Source: SCN-70-22 sp046327755 (GTDB taxonomy: Bacteria > Gemmatimonadota > Gemmatimonadetes > Gemmatimonadales > Gemmatimonadaceae). Taken from it: 64,000 nucleotides of DNA. Positions 27,136-36,661 of this stretch are shown piece by piece (the stretch's first letter is position 1; the number at the start of each line of letters is the position of its first letter). Where the stretch lies: positions 62,001 through 126,000 of the forward strand of contig JAXLXW010000011.1 in NCBI GenBank assembly GCA_046327755.1. Reading direction: 5' to 3'. The position numbers and the translations under genes were made by a program. Under the pieces are notes generated by a model, which did no database searches, was not told where the DNA came from, and saw only the letters and a list, made by a program, of their open reading frames with translations.

Positions 27136-28125
27136 ATGACACAGAACCGAGCCCGCGTTGTCGCGGTGCATCGTGCTTCGCTCCAACTCCTCCATGCTGG
27201 TGTGCTCTCGCCGGCGACTCTCTCGACCGCGCTCGTCCGAAGCGAAGATCCGCTCGACCGCCCCGGCGTGGGCGACTGGGTGACGGTCGAGCCGCTCCCC
27301 GACGGCGCCCTGCGTGTCGTGGCCGTCGAGCCGCGCCGCTCGGCCCTGGTGCGCCGCGCCGCTGGCATCCGAACGGAGCCGCAGCTTCTCGCGGCCAACG
27401 TCGACGTCGCGCTCTGCTTCGCCCCGCTCCCTGACGACGTGAACCCGCGCCGGCTGGCGCGGCTGGCAGCGTTGGCGTGGGATGGCGGGGCGACGCCCTT
27501 GGTCGTCGTGAGCCGGACCGACCTGGTCACCCCAGCCGAGGTTTCGGAGGCAATCCGGCAGGTGCAACACCATCTGCCGGGCGTCGACGTGATCGCCATC
27601 TCCTCCGTACGCGACAACGGGCTGGCCTCCCTGCGCGCGTGGCTGCGTCCCGGTTCCACGTGTGTGCTGCTCGGACCGTCCGCCGCGGGAAAGTCTACGC
27701 TGGTCAACCGCCTCGCGGGCGACGAGGTGATGGCGACGGGGCCCAATCGCAGCGACGGCGGCGGGCGACACACCACGACCCATCGCGCGCTCATCACCCT
27801 GCCGGACGACGTCACCGTCATCGACACCCCAGGGCTGCGCGAGATCGGGATGTGGGTGGGGGGCGCCGGAAGCGAGCATGTCTTCAGCGACATCGCCGCA
27901 CTCGCCGAGTCGTGCCGCTTCGGCGACTGCGGGCACGTGCAGGAGCCAGGGTGCGCGGTACTCGCAGCGGTGGAGTCCGGAGCACTGGATGCCGGACGGT
28001 ACGAACAGTGGCTGCAGCTGCAACGCGAATCGGCACGCGCGGAACGCAGCGTGCACGAGCAGCGGCGCTTCGAACGGGTGTTTGGGCGGGCGGTGAAGAA
28101 ATTCAATAAGGAACGCGATTCGTGA
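27136..28125 (+). CDS. rsgA: Ribosome small-subunit-dependent GTPase A
   Basis: The 329-residue protein is a circularly permuted GTPase. An OB-fold starts it (VHRASLQLLHAGV, GDWVTVEPLPDGAL), then the G4-like VVVSRTDLV (126-129; Ser in place of the usual Asn), the P-loop GPSAAGKST (180-188), a threonine-rich switch (GGGRHTTTHRALI) and G3 DTPGLRE. The zinc module is C-R-F-G-D-C-G-H-V-Q-E-P-G-C. RsgA matures the 30S subunit. The in-frame upstream region to 26992 is arginine-rich and not conserved, so I use the ATG at 27136. Confidence 0.93.
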   Translation: MTQNRARVVAVHRASLQLLHAGVLSPATLSTALVRSEDPLDRPGVGDWVTVEPLPDGALRVVAVEPRRSALVRRAAGIRTEPQLLAANVDVALCFAPLPDDVNPRRLARLAALAWDGGATPLVVVSRTDLVTPAEVSEAIRQVQHHLPGVDVIAISSVRDNGLASLRAWLRPGSTCVLLGPSAAGKSTLVNRLAGDEVMATGPNRSDGGGRHTTTHRALITLPDDVTVIDTPGLREIGMWVGGAGSEHVFSDIAALAESCRFGDCGHVQEPGCAVLAAVESGALDAGRYEQWLQLQRESARAERSVHEQRRFERVFGRAVKKFNKERDS

Positions 28126-28168
28126 GATGAGTGGCGGTGTTCGAACTCGCTGCTCTTTCAGACAGGAG

Positions 28169-28290
28169 AAGGGCTTTTACCGCAGAGAACGCAGAGTTAC
28201 GCAGAGGTCAGAGGCGTCGAAGGGCGCGAGAGCCGCGCCGGATGCCTCACCACTCTGCGAAACTCTGCGTTCTCTGCGGTGAAAGCCCTT
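28169..28290. repeat. Long hairpin repeat built from CGCAGAG words
   Basis: The arms 28169-28208 and 28251-28290 match as inverted copies in 36 of 40 positions, around a 42-base loop. Each arm contains three copies of a CGCAGAG-type word (for example ACCGCAGAGAACGCAGAG). Similar CRCAGAG-rich dispersed elements occur between genes in many environmental bacteria. Here it fills the gap after rsgA and could act as a bidirectional terminator. Composition is clearly different from the surrounding DNA. Confidence 0.85.
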
Positions 28291-28387
28291 CGGACTCCCG
28301 CTCACCTCGCGCTCCCGCCTCGCGCGCGACCCATCGCCGTGACAGATTCGCGGCACCACTCCTCCCCTCACACCGGCTCCGCTCACC

Positions 28388-28924
28388 ATGACCGTCACTT
28401 CGCTCGCCCGCATCCTCGCCCGCGCCGCTGGCGTGGCGATGCTGATCGTCTCGCCCGTCGCCCACGCCCGCGCACAGGGGGCGGCCGCCGGTGCCTCGAC
28501 CTCGCCCGATGCCGCCGCAGCGATCGCCGTGGCCGACTCGGCGCTCGCCGCCATCACGCGCGGCGACTTCGTCGCCTTCACCGACCTCATGGTCCCGGAG
28601 GCGGTCCTCTTCCCCACCTCAACGCGTGACGGCGTCTCGCGCTACATGCTGCGCACGCGCGAGGCACAGCGCACGGCCCCGTTGAACCGCAAGGTGACCG
28701 AGCGGGGATGGAACGCCGAGGCGCGGGTGAACGGCGCGATCGCCATGGTCTGGTATCCGTACGATCTCTACATCGACAACAACTGGTCGCACTGCGGCGT
28801 CGACGTCTTCACGATGGTGCGGCAGGACGGGCGGTGGCGCATCTCGGCGATGACGTGGAGCGCCGAACAGCCGCCGGTGTGCGAGAAGCATCCCAAGGGA
28901 CCGCCGCCAGGCGCAAAGCCGTGA
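28388..28924 (+). CDS. Secreted NTF2-like (SnoaL-type) protein
   Basis: The 178-residue product has a signal peptide (AAGVAMLIVSPVAHARAQ). The mature part has the cone-like NTF2 fold pattern: ADSALAAITRGDFVAFTDLM, then GAIAMVWYPYDLYIDNNWSH, and GVDVFTMVRQDGRWRISAMT. Most such proteins bind small ligands or act as steroid-isomerase-like enzymes. No catalytic residues can be assigned. The start at 28388 follows the ACC ATG context in the sequence. Confidence 0.8.
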   Translation: MTVTSLARILARAAGVAMLIVSPVAHARAQGAAAGASTSPDAAAAIAVADSALAAITRGDFVAFTDLMVPEAVLFPTSTRDGVSRYMLRTREAQRTAPLNRKVTERGWNAEARVNGAIAMVWYPYDLYIDNNWSHCGVDVFTMVRQDGRWRISAMTWSAEQPPVCEKHPKGPPPGAKP

Positions 28925-28990
28925 CGCGGTGAAGGGGGCGCGCCACGCCGCGCGGTCGGCGCGGTCGGCGTTTGCGGTCGGCGTTTCCGG

Positions 28991-29788
28991 TCAGCGCTCG
29001 ACGGTCGCCAGGAACTCTGCGACGACCGCGTTGAACGCTTCCGCACGCTCCATCGGCAGGGCGTGGCGCGAATCCTCGACCACCACGAGCTTGGCGTTCG
29101 GCATGAGCCGGACGTACGCCTCCTTCGACGCCACGGACGTGTAGTCGTGATCGGCGCTCACCACGAGCGTCGGGATCGTGATACCCCCGATGCGGTCGAG
29201 GACCGTCCAGCCGAGGATCGCATTGAGCGTCGCGACGTAGGCCTTGGGGTCGTTGGCGCCGAGTGTGGCCTTGAAGCGTTCGCGCAGCTCGGCGTGCTCC
29301 GGCTTGGGGAAGAGCTTCGGCGCGAGGATCTTCGCGAAGGTGGCCGGCCCGGCAAGGCGCGTGACGAGCTGACGCATCGCAATGGCCCAGTGTTCCACCA
29401 GGTTGCGCGGGACCACGGCGGGGCCGCTGTTCACGATCGTCATCGATCGCAGGTAGTGCGGCGTGTCGACCGCCATCTGGAAGGCGATCATTCCACCTAA
29501 CGACAGCCCGAGCACGTGCGCCGACGTCACGCCCAGGTGGTCGAGGAGGGCGCGCGCGTCGGCGGCGAACTGCGGGATGCTGAACGGCCCCTGCGGGTGC
29601 AGGCGGTCGCGCGAGGCCGGCGTCCCGCGCAGGTCGTAGGCGATGACGCGATAGTGCGGCGCGAACGCCTGCAGCTGCAATTCCCACGTGGCGGCATTCG
29701 CGCCGAGGCCGTGGATGAGGAGGAGCGGCGCCCCCTCCCCTTCCACCCGGTAGGCGAGGTCGGCGTCGGGGAGTGAGAGAATGGGCAT
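28991..29788 (-). CDS. Alpha/beta hydrolase (3-oxoadipate enol-lactonase-like)
   Basis: The 265-residue enzyme has the oxyanion HGLGANAATW, the nucleophile elbow GLSLGGM, the acid in VVSADHDYT and the His in EDSRHALPME. It has the length and layout of the enol-lactonase/esterase branch, with no signal peptide. It starts 16 bp after the stop of the serine hydrolase gene, so it is the last gene of a four-gene minus-strand run (from 36456 down). Substrate not known. Confidence 0.87.
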   Translation of the reverse strand: MPILSLPDADLAYRVEGEGAPLLLIHGLGANAATWELQLQAFAPHYRVIAYDLRGTPASRDRLHPQGPFSIPQFAADARALLDHLGVTSAHVLGLSLGGMIAFQMAVDTPHYLRSMTIVNSGPAVVPRNLVEHWAIAMRQLVTRLAGPATFAKILAPKLFPKPEHAELRERFKATLGANDPKAYVATLNAILGWTVLDRIGGITIPTLVVSADHDYTSVASKEAYVRLMPNAKLVVVEDSRHALPMERAEAFNAVVAEFLATVER

Positions 29789-29804
29789 GGCGACGTGCGC
29801 TGGG

Positions 29805-31055
29805 CTACCTCACCACAGCCGCCGTCAACTTCCCCAGGAACTCGTTGATCTGCCCGTTCTCGATCCAGCGCACCACCGCCACCAGGTCGTGCTCCGGATC
29901 GACGTAGACGAGGTTCGTCCCGTTGCCGACGTGCCCGAACGCCGACGCGGGGGCATTCGGCATCCACTTCTTGTCCGTGTTGAGGAACCAGTTCATGTAG
30001 CCGTACGTCGGCTGCGGAACGGTTGGGGTGAGGGAGAGTTTCACCCATTCCTCGGAGAGGAGGCGCTTGTCTCCCCACACGCCGCGGCGCAGCGTGAGGA
30101 GGCCGAAACGCGCCATGTCCCAGGCGTTGATGAACATCCCGCCCCCCCAGTGCCCGCCCCCACTCACCACCTGCACCGGACGCCCGTCGAGCGTGATCCA
30201 GGCGTTGTCGTATCCGTTCCACCGCCATGTACGCGAGGCGCCGATGGGGTCCATCAGGTTGTCGCGCAGTACCTCGGGGAGCGGACGCCGCCAGATGTTG
30301 GTCGCCGCAAGCGCGAGGACATTCACCCGCACGTCGTTGTACTCGTACGCCGTCCCCGCCGGCTTGCGCGCACGCGTCGTCCACTCGGCGGCGTTAGGCG
30401 ATGGACGATCGGCCCACTCCGGCTTCCCCCACAGGGTTCCCTCCCAGTCGCTCGTCTGGCGCAGCAGGTCGTCCCACGTGATGGTGCGGTTGTGCGGGGT
30501 GTTCCACGGGTCGATGAACATCGACTGCCCGAGGTCGCTCCCCGGCTCGGACGGCGCCGTCAGGCGCAAGCGATAGGTCGGCGCCTGCGACTTCCACACG
30601 GTGTCCTTCACCGAGGGGATGAGCCCGCGGTCGAAGGCCATGCCGACGGTGGCCGACAGGAAGGACTTGGTCACCGAATGCGTCATGTCGACGCGATCGG
30701 GCTCCCCCCACTGCGCCACGAGGTAGCCACCGCGCACGATGACCCCGCTCGGCTCGCCGCGCGGCTTGAACGGCCCGATCCCCTGCGAGAGCGGCTCGTT
30801 GCGCCCGAAGGTGCGGTAGTGGTTCTCCTCCATGTCGCGCGATCCCTTCGCGTCGCTCCTGATGGCGAAGGCGATGGCGTCGGCGAGCTTTGCGGAGTCG
30901 AGTCCCACGGCCGCGGCGCTCCGGCGCTCCCACGTCGACGTGGGGACATACGGTGTCGGCGCGGGGCGACCGCGCGCCGGCTGCTGTGCATGGGCGACCG
31001 GGCTCACGCCGACGGTGAGCATGAGGACTGCGGAGAACGAACGAAGCAGGGGCAC
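29805..31055 (-). CDS. Serine hydrolase of the beta-lactamase/class C PBP fold, secreted
   Basis: The 416-residue product starts at a GTG that opens a signal peptide (PLLRSFSAVLMLTVGVSPVA). It has the SxxK motif as SVTK near residue 125, the YxN motif in YEYNDVRVN and an HxG-type motif in GHVGNGTN. Such proteins are esterases, D-amino-peptidases or beta-lactamase-like. Unlike a typical AmpC it has an extended middle region with MFINAWDMARFGLL. Upstream codons to 31379 overlap the neighbouring gene and were left out. Confidence 0.87.
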   Translation of the reverse strand: MPLLRSFSAVLMLTVGVSPVAHAQQPARGRPAPTPYVPTSTWERRSAAAVGLDSAKLADAIAFAIRSDAKGSRDMEENHYRTFGRNEPLSQGIGPFKPRGEPSGVIVRGGYLVAQWGEPDRVDMTHSVTKSFLSATVGMAFDRGLIPSVKDTVWKSQAPTYRLRLTAPSEPGSDLGQSMFIDPWNTPHNRTITWDDLLRQTSDWEGTLWGKPEWADRPSPNAAEWTTRARKPAGTAYEYNDVRVNVLALAATNIWRRPLPEVLRDNLMDPIGASRTWRWNGYDNAWITLDGRPVQVVSGGGHWGGGMFINAWDMARFGLLTLRRGVWGDKRLLSEEWVKLSLTPTVPQPTYGYMNWFLNTDKKWMPNAPASAFGHVGNGTNLVYVDPEHDLVAVVRWIENGQINEFLGKLTAAVVR

Positions 31056-31152
31056 GCGAGGGCTCGTGGTCGTGGGTGGGATGGGCGAGGAAGCTAGGGC
31101 GACGACCGGGAAGTGGCGAGCGAAGCGCGCGCCACTCCCGGCCGCGCGTCCA

Positions 31153-34100
31153 TCACGGAATCGGCGCCGGTGGCAACACCACTCCCGCCCCCTCCGCCTT
31201 GCGCTGCAACTCCGCGAACGCACCGGCGAGCAGCGTATTGAGCGACGTGAGGTCGGTCCTGAGCTGCGCGCCGAGTTGCTCGATGGTGCGCTCCTGCGCC
31301 ACCGTCGCCGCCGTGCTCGAGGCCTGCATCGCGCCATCCAGGTCGAGGAAGCCGAACTTGGGGCCGCCGAAACCGGCACCGAAGCGGCGCCCTAACGAGT
31401 CGAGCTGCTGCCTGACCTGCCCCATCAGCGTCGCCAACGAATCGCGCTTTGCCGCGTTCCCGGAGAGCGCCTTCTCCAGCCGCTCCCGCTCGGCGACCAT
31501 CTTCTTGTGCAACTCCACGCCGTCGTTGAACGACTTCTGCAGCGCGGCGAGCCTTGCCGAGGCGGCAGCGCGCGCCTCGAGCGCACCACCGGCGATCTCC
31601 ACGCGCGTGTCGGCGAGGACCTCGACCGGCTGCGACACGCGCTTCCCGCGCGCCGCAAGCGTCACGGTGTAGCGCCCCGGGACGACCCACGCCCCGGTCG
31701 GTGCACCAAACCACCCTTCGTCGCTGTCCAGCACGCCCGGGGCACGATCCCGATGAAGGTCCCAGCCCGTGCGATGAATGCCGGGCGCGGCGTCCGCCTT
31801 GAGCGTGCGCACCACCGTCCCGTTGGCGTCGGCGATCGTAAGGGTGGCGACGGTGTCCCCCGCCGACGCCGGAGCACCTAACGCGTACGTGAGGATCGCC
31901 CCCGACGGCGGGTTGGGCGCCTGGAAGTTGCGCGCCCCCGGCGTGGGGAGAACGCGCGTGATGAAGCGCTGCATCGACGGACGAATGGGATAGAGCTGCG
32001 CCTCGCCCGCCCCAACGGTCGGCGCCCCCTTGTCGAACAGGGCGATGTCGTCGAGGACGATGAAGCTGCGCCCGTGCGTGCCGAGCAGGAGGTCGCGGTG
32101 CTTCTGGTGAATGGCGATGTCGTCGACGCGCACGCGGGGAAGCGAACCGCCGGCATGCTTCCACGACTTCCCGCCGTCGAAGGTCACGTACAGTCCGAAC
32201 TCGGTCCCCGCGAAGAGCACCTCCTTGTTGGCCGGATGCTCGGCGATGGTCTTGACGGAGTGCCCCGCCGGGAGGTCGCCCGCGACGGGGACCCACGTGG
32301 CGCCGCCGTCGATGGTGCGATAGACCATCGGCGACATGTCGTCGTCGTAGTGCCCGTCGAAGGTGACGTACGCCGTGCGCGCGTCGTGCTGGGACCAGAG
32401 CACCTTGCTCACCCAGCGCGGGGCGGCCAGGCGGAAGCGCGCCGTGATGTTGGTCCACGTCGCCCCGCCATCTGTCGTCAGCTGCACGTTGCCGTCGTCG
32501 GTCCCGACGAGGAGCGTCCCGCGTGACGAGGGTGATTCGCTGATCGACGTCAGCGTCCCGTAGTCGCTCACGCCGTCGTCGCGCGAGGGTGTGGTGGAGT
32601 CGCGGGTGACCCCCATGATGGGGAGCGCCTTCCAATCGAGCGCCTTGGTGAGGTCAGGCGACACGACGTCCCACGATTGGCCGCCATCGCGCGTGCGGAA
32701 GAGCTTGTTCCCCCCGTAGTAGATCGTGCGCGGATCGTGCGGCGAGCGGAGCATGGGCGTGCTCCAGTTGAAGCGATACGTCTCCTTCGCGTCCGGGGGG
32801 ACGGGGCGGATGCCGCGCTCCTCGCGCGTCGCCAGGTGCACACGATAGGCGCGACCGCCCTGCGAGTTGGCGTAGATGTAGCGCGGGTCTGCAGGATCGG
32901 TCACGGTGAAGAAACCGTCGCCGTATGCGATGTTGACCACGTCGGCGTTGGTGATCCCCACGCCGTTCCACGTGCGCACGGGAACGCCCCACGTCCCGTT
33001 GTCCTGCGCCCCGCCGTAGACGTAGTACGGATCGCGATCGTCGACGTCTATGTCGTAGAACTGCCCGATGGGGAGGTTGTCGATGAAGTCCCAGTTGCGG
33101 GCACCGTCGTACGTGAAGTACAACCCGCCATCGTTCCCCAGCATCATGTGGTTGCCGTCGGCCGGATTGAGCCACAGCGCATGATGATCGACGTGGATGC
33201 GCTCACCGGTCTTCTCCGTCGTGAACGTCTTTCCGCCGTCGACCGACTTGTGCAGCTCGGTGCCAAGGACCCAGACGCGGTCGGGGTGCTGCGGGTCGAC
33301 GCGGATCTGCGAGTAGTACATGGGACGGGGGTTGAGCGCTGATTGCCGCGTCCATGTGTTCCCCTTGTCGTCCGACCGGAAGACGCCGCCGACCTTGGCT
33401 TCGATGATGGCGTAGACGGTGTTGGGCTGGCTCGGCGCGATGGCGATCCCGATGCGCCCCTTCACGCCGACGGGGAGTCCGTTGGTGAGTGGTTCCCACG
33501 AGTCGCCGCCGTCGCGCGAGCGATAGAGTCCACTCCCCGGCCCGCCTCCAACAAAGCCGAAGCCTCGGCGCTGGCGCTGGTACATCGCCGCGTAAACGGT
33601 GCGTCCGTCGGGATCCAGCGCCACGTCGATGGCCCCCGTCACGCTGTTGCCGGCCAGGACCTTCTTCCAGCTCTGCCCGGCGTCGGTGGTGCGATAGACG
33701 CCGCGCTCGTCGTTGGCGCCGAAGAGGTGTCCGACAGCCGCAACAAAGACGACGTTCGGGTTGCGCGGGTGGATCACGACGCGCCCGATGTGGTGCGATT
33801 CCTTGAGCCCCATGTGGGTCCAGGTCTCGCCGCCGTCGAGCGAGCGGTAGATTCCGTCTCCCCACGTGGTGCTCTGCCGGTTGTTGGGCTCCCCCGTTCC
33901 GACCCAGATCACCCCCGGATCACTCGGCGCGATGGCGATGTCGCCGATGGAGGTCGTGCGCCCATCGCGGTCGAAGACGGGGGTCCACGTCGTCCCGTTA
34001 TTGGTCGTGCGGAAGACGCCGCCCCCCGCCGTTCCCACGAAGACGGTCGATGACTTCCCCGGCACCGCCTCGATGTCGTCGATGCGACCGCCGAACGACG

Positions 34101-34230
34101 CTGGGCCGATATGACGCCACGGGAGGGTGGAGAGATCCTGGGCACCGGCGGTGCGCGCAGCAGCAACGGTCGCCAGCGCACCGATGACGGTGCGAAGTGC
34201 CCGGCGGGTGATGGAGATGCGGTGGGGCAT
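31153..34230 (-). CDS. Secreted BNR-repeat/sortilin-like beta-propeller protein
   Basis: The 1025-residue protein has a signal peptide (RRALRTVIGALATVAAARTA, possibly Tat). Many Asp-box/BNR motifs follow, for instance FRTTNNGTTW, YRSLDGGETW, YRTTDAGQSW, YRSRDGGDSW, FRSDDKGNTW, FRTRDGGQSW and YVTFDGGKSW. They build two large beta-propellers. The C-terminal 250 residues (RTGWDLHRDRAPG, then a long helical tail AARASARLAALQKSFNDGVE-like) resemble the usual end of this family. The family is sialidase-like in fold but lacks sialidase catalytic residues; it is very common in Gemmatimonadota and Acidobacteria. Function unknown. Confidence 0.85.
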   Translation of the reverse strand: MPHRISITRRALRTVIGALATVAAARTAGAQDLSTLPWRHIGPASFGGRIDDIEAVPGKSSTVFVGTAGGGVFRTTNNGTTWTPVFDRDGRTTSIGDIAIAPSDPGVIWVGTGEPNNRQSTTWGDGIYRSLDGGETWTHMGLKESHHIGRVVIHPRNPNVVFVAAVGHLFGANDERGVYRTTDAGQSWKKVLAGNSVTGAIDVALDPDGRTVYAAMYQRQRRGFGFVGGGPGSGLYRSRDGGDSWEPLTNGLPVGVKGRIGIAIAPSQPNTVYAIIEAKVGGVFRSDDKGNTWTRQSALNPRPMYYSQIRVDPQHPDRVWVLGTELHKSVDGGKTFTTEKTGERIHVDHHALWLNPADGNHMMLGNDGGLYFTYDGARNWDFIDNLPIGQFYDIDVDDRDPYYVYGGAQDNGTWGVPVRTWNGVGITNADVVNIAYGDGFFTVTDPADPRYIYANSQGGRAYRVHLATREERGIRPVPPDAKETYRFNWSTPMLRSPHDPRTIYYGGNKLFRTRDGGQSWDVVSPDLTKALDWKALPIMGVTRDSTTPSRDDGVSDYGTLTSISESPSSRGTLLVGTDDGNVQLTTDGGATWTNITARFRLAAPRWVSKVLWSQHDARTAYVTFDGHYDDDMSPMVYRTIDGGATWVPVAGDLPAGHSVKTIAEHPANKEVLFAGTEFGLYVTFDGGKSWKHAGGSLPRVRVDDIAIHQKHRDLLLGTHGRSFIVLDDIALFDKGAPTVGAGEAQLYPIRPSMQRFITRVLPTPGARNFQAPNPPSGAILTYALGAPASAGDTVATLTIADANGTVVRTLKADAAPGIHRTGWDLHRDRAPGVLDSDEGWFGAPTGAWVVPGRYTVTLAARGKRVSQPVEVLADTRVEIAGGALEARAAASARLAALQKSFNDGVELHKKMVAERERLEKALSGNAAKRDSLATLMGQVRQQLDSLGRRFGAGFGGPKFGFLDLDGAMQASSTAATVAQERTIEQLGAQLRTDLTSLNTLLAGAFAELQRKAEGAGVVLPPAPIP

Positions 34231-34275
34231 GGTCGTCTCGTGCGGGGGGAGGTCGAACGAAGGAACGATGGGTGA

Positions 34276-36456
34276 TCAGCGCAGCGCGCCGACGTGTCGC
34301 AGGAGGAACTCCATCTCGCGCGTCGCCAGCTCCACGTTCCCGCTCATGGAGCGCCCGCCGGCATGGCCGGAGCGCAGGTCGTGGAGGAGGATGACTGGCT
34401 TGCCGGATGCCGTGGCTTCCTGCAATCGCGCCGTGAAGCGCCGCGCCTGCCACGGCGGGACGCGGGTGTCGTTGATCCCGGTCTGCACCATGATCGCGGG
34501 GTACTTCACCCCGACCCGGACGTTCTGGTACGGGGAGAACTTGCGTACCGCGTCGAACTCCGCGGGCGTGCGCGCGTCGCCGTATTCCAGAAGCGCCGGC
34601 GCGTTGTTCTGCGTGACAAACCAGGGGAAGCGCACGAGGTCCAGGTCCGGGACGCCCACGAAGGCGGCGGCGAACAGGTCGGGGCGCTGCGTCAACGCCG
34701 CCCCCATCAGGAGGCCGCCATTGCTCACGCCGCGGATGGCGAGCTTCTCGGGCGAGGTGAAGCCGCTGTCAACGAGGAACTGCCCGGCGCTGGTGAAGTC
34801 GTCGAAGACGTTCTGCTTGTTGGCAAGCATCCCCCCCTTGTGCCACGCCTCGCCGAACTCGTTCCCGCCGCGGAGCGTCGCCTGCACATAGATCCCGCCG
34901 CGCTCCACCCAGAGCGCGGCACGCGCGTCGAAGCGGGGGCCGAGGTTCACCGCGAAGCCGCCGTAGCCGTGGAGGAGCGCCGGCGTGTTGCGACTGCGCA
35001 CGTGGCCGCGCTTCTGCACCACCCACAGCGGGGCGCGTGTCCCGTCCTTGGATCGATACCAGTGCTGCGTGACCTCGAAGGCCGCAGTGTCGAAGGGGAT
35101 CCTGGTCGCCTCGTACACCGTGCGGGCCCCAGTCGCGAGGTCGAGCGTGTAGGTGATGCCGGGCTGCGTGAATGAAGCGACGGTGAGAAGCGCCTGCCCC
35201 TTGTCACCGCCGCGGATCGAGACGGTGGCGTTGGAGGGAACGGTCACCTCGCCCGCCGGCGCGCCGTTCCGTGTGAAGACGGCGATGCGGTGGCTGGCAT
35301 TCCGCAGGTAGGTGACGTAGAGCTTCCCTTCGATCAACGTGAAGGCATCGAGGACATCGTCCCCCTCGGGGAGGACGGTGCGCCACGCCGTGCGACGCGG
35401 GTTGGCGAAGTCGACGGCGACGAGCCTTCCGCGCGGGGCGCCGAGGTCGGTGCGGAGCCACAGTTCGTCGTCCACCACCTGCGGGGTGAAGTGCGCGTTT
35501 GTCCCCTCGGTGAGGGACGTGCGCGTCCCGGTCTGGGTGTCCTCGAGGACGATGTCGTTGCGTGCCCACCCCGCCGAGATCGTGTAGATGCGATAGCGCC
35601 CCTTGAGCGCGGTGGAGACGGCGAGGAAGTGCGTGGGGAGGATGAAGTCGCCGAAGATGAGCGAGTCGGTCCCCGGCGACTGCCCCAGTCCATGGTAGCG
35701 GAAGCGCGGCCCTTCGTAGCGCGAGCGATGGACGTAGTAGAAGCCACGACCGTCAGGCGCAAAGGAGAGCGCCCCGTACAAGGCGCGGGGGAGCGAGTCG
35801 GGGAGGTCCTTGCCGCTCCGAAGGTCGCGGATCTTCACCGTCGTCTCGTCCGGCCCTCCGTCGCGCACCGAGTACATCAGGAGCGACCCGTCCGGCGACA
35901 GCGCCTCGATCCCCACGCTCGTCGTTCCGTCAGGGCGGAGTTCGAGCGGGTTGATCACGCGCTCGTACTGCGAGTCGGGGGTAACGCGCGTGGCGGTCGG
36001 CGACCAGCGACGACGATAGATGGCGGCGACCTCCTCTCCCTTCCGCCGAAGCGTGAAGTACTCGAAGTCGCCCGCGCGCCGCGGCGATGAGACCGACGGG
36101 ACGTCGAGCAGCTCGCGCAACCGCGCGCTGATGGCACGTCGAGCGGGCGTCTCGGGGCCCAGTACCTGCAACGCGTACTTGTACTGGGCATCGATCCAGG
36201 CCAGTACCTCCGGCGACGTCTGCGACTCCAACCACCGGAAGCGATCTTCGACGGCGACACCATGGATGGAGTCGATGGTCGGTGACGGGCGCGTCGCGGG
36301 AACGCCGCGCCCGCCCGCGCGCTGCTGTGCGGGCGCGCGCGCCGGCAGGGCGAGCGAGGCGGTCGCGGCCACAAGGATTGTCGCCTTCGCGACGATCGGG
36401 TGAGCGGCGCGCGATCGGGACGTCACGACGCAACGGATGCGCGGAGCGATGGGCAT
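34276..36456 (-). CDS. Prolyl oligopeptidase (S9A)
   Basis: The 726-residue enzyme has a signal peptide, the N-terminal S9A entry (ATRPSPTIDSIHGVAVEDRF then RWLESQTSPEVLAWIDAQ), a seven-blade propeller and a catalytic domain with GVSNGGLLMG (Ser), the acid in GINDTRVPPWQ and the His in RSGHAGG. Prolyl oligopeptidases cleave short peptides after proline. It heads the minus-strand run 36456-28991 and is divergent from the lipoprotein gene at 36662. Confidence 0.93.
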   Translation of the reverse strand: MPIAPRIRCVVTSRSRAAHPIVAKATILVAATASLALPARAPAQQRAGGRGVPATRPSPTIDSIHGVAVEDRFRWLESQTSPEVLAWIDAQYKYALQVLGPETPARRAISARLRELLDVPSVSSPRRAGDFEYFTLRRKGEEVAAIYRRRWSPTATRVTPDSQYERVINPLELRPDGTTSVGIEALSPDGSLLMYSVRDGGPDETTVKIRDLRSGKDLPDSLPRALYGALSFAPDGRGFYYVHRSRYEGPRFRYHGLGQSPGTDSLIFGDFILPTHFLAVSTALKGRYRIYTISAGWARNDIVLEDTQTGTRTSLTEGTNAHFTPQVVDDELWLRTDLGAPRGRLVAVDFANPRRTAWRTVLPEGDDVLDAFTLIEGKLYVTYLRNASHRIAVFTRNGAPAGEVTVPSNATVSIRGGDKGQALLTVASFTQPGITYTLDLATGARTVYEATRIPFDTAAFEVTQHWYRSKDGTRAPLWVVQKRGHVRSRNTPALLHGYGGFAVNLGPRFDARAALWVERGGIYVQATLRGGNEFGEAWHKGGMLANKQNVFDDFTSAGQFLVDSGFTSPEKLAIRGVSNGGLLMGAALTQRPDLFAAAFVGVPDLDLVRFPWFVTQNNAPALLEYGDARTPAEFDAVRKFSPYQNVRVGVKYPAIMVQTGINDTRVPPWQARRFTARLQEATASGKPVILLHDLRSGHAGGRSMSGNVELATREMEFLLRHVGALR

Positions 36457-36661
36457 GGCGGCAGGCTCGAGGGATCCGGTCGGGTCGCAGAAGCTACGCC
36501 CTGCCACGCGCTTCCGCTGCCCGCAGGCGCCGGCGCGACCCCTCGAATCCCACCCGGTCCAGCAGCGGTCCGGGCTCGCCTGGCGCGGCGCACGCAGGTG
36601 CGACCCCTCGCGACTTGGCCAGCCCTCATCTCCTCCGGGCCGCGGGCCGACACTCTTTCAT

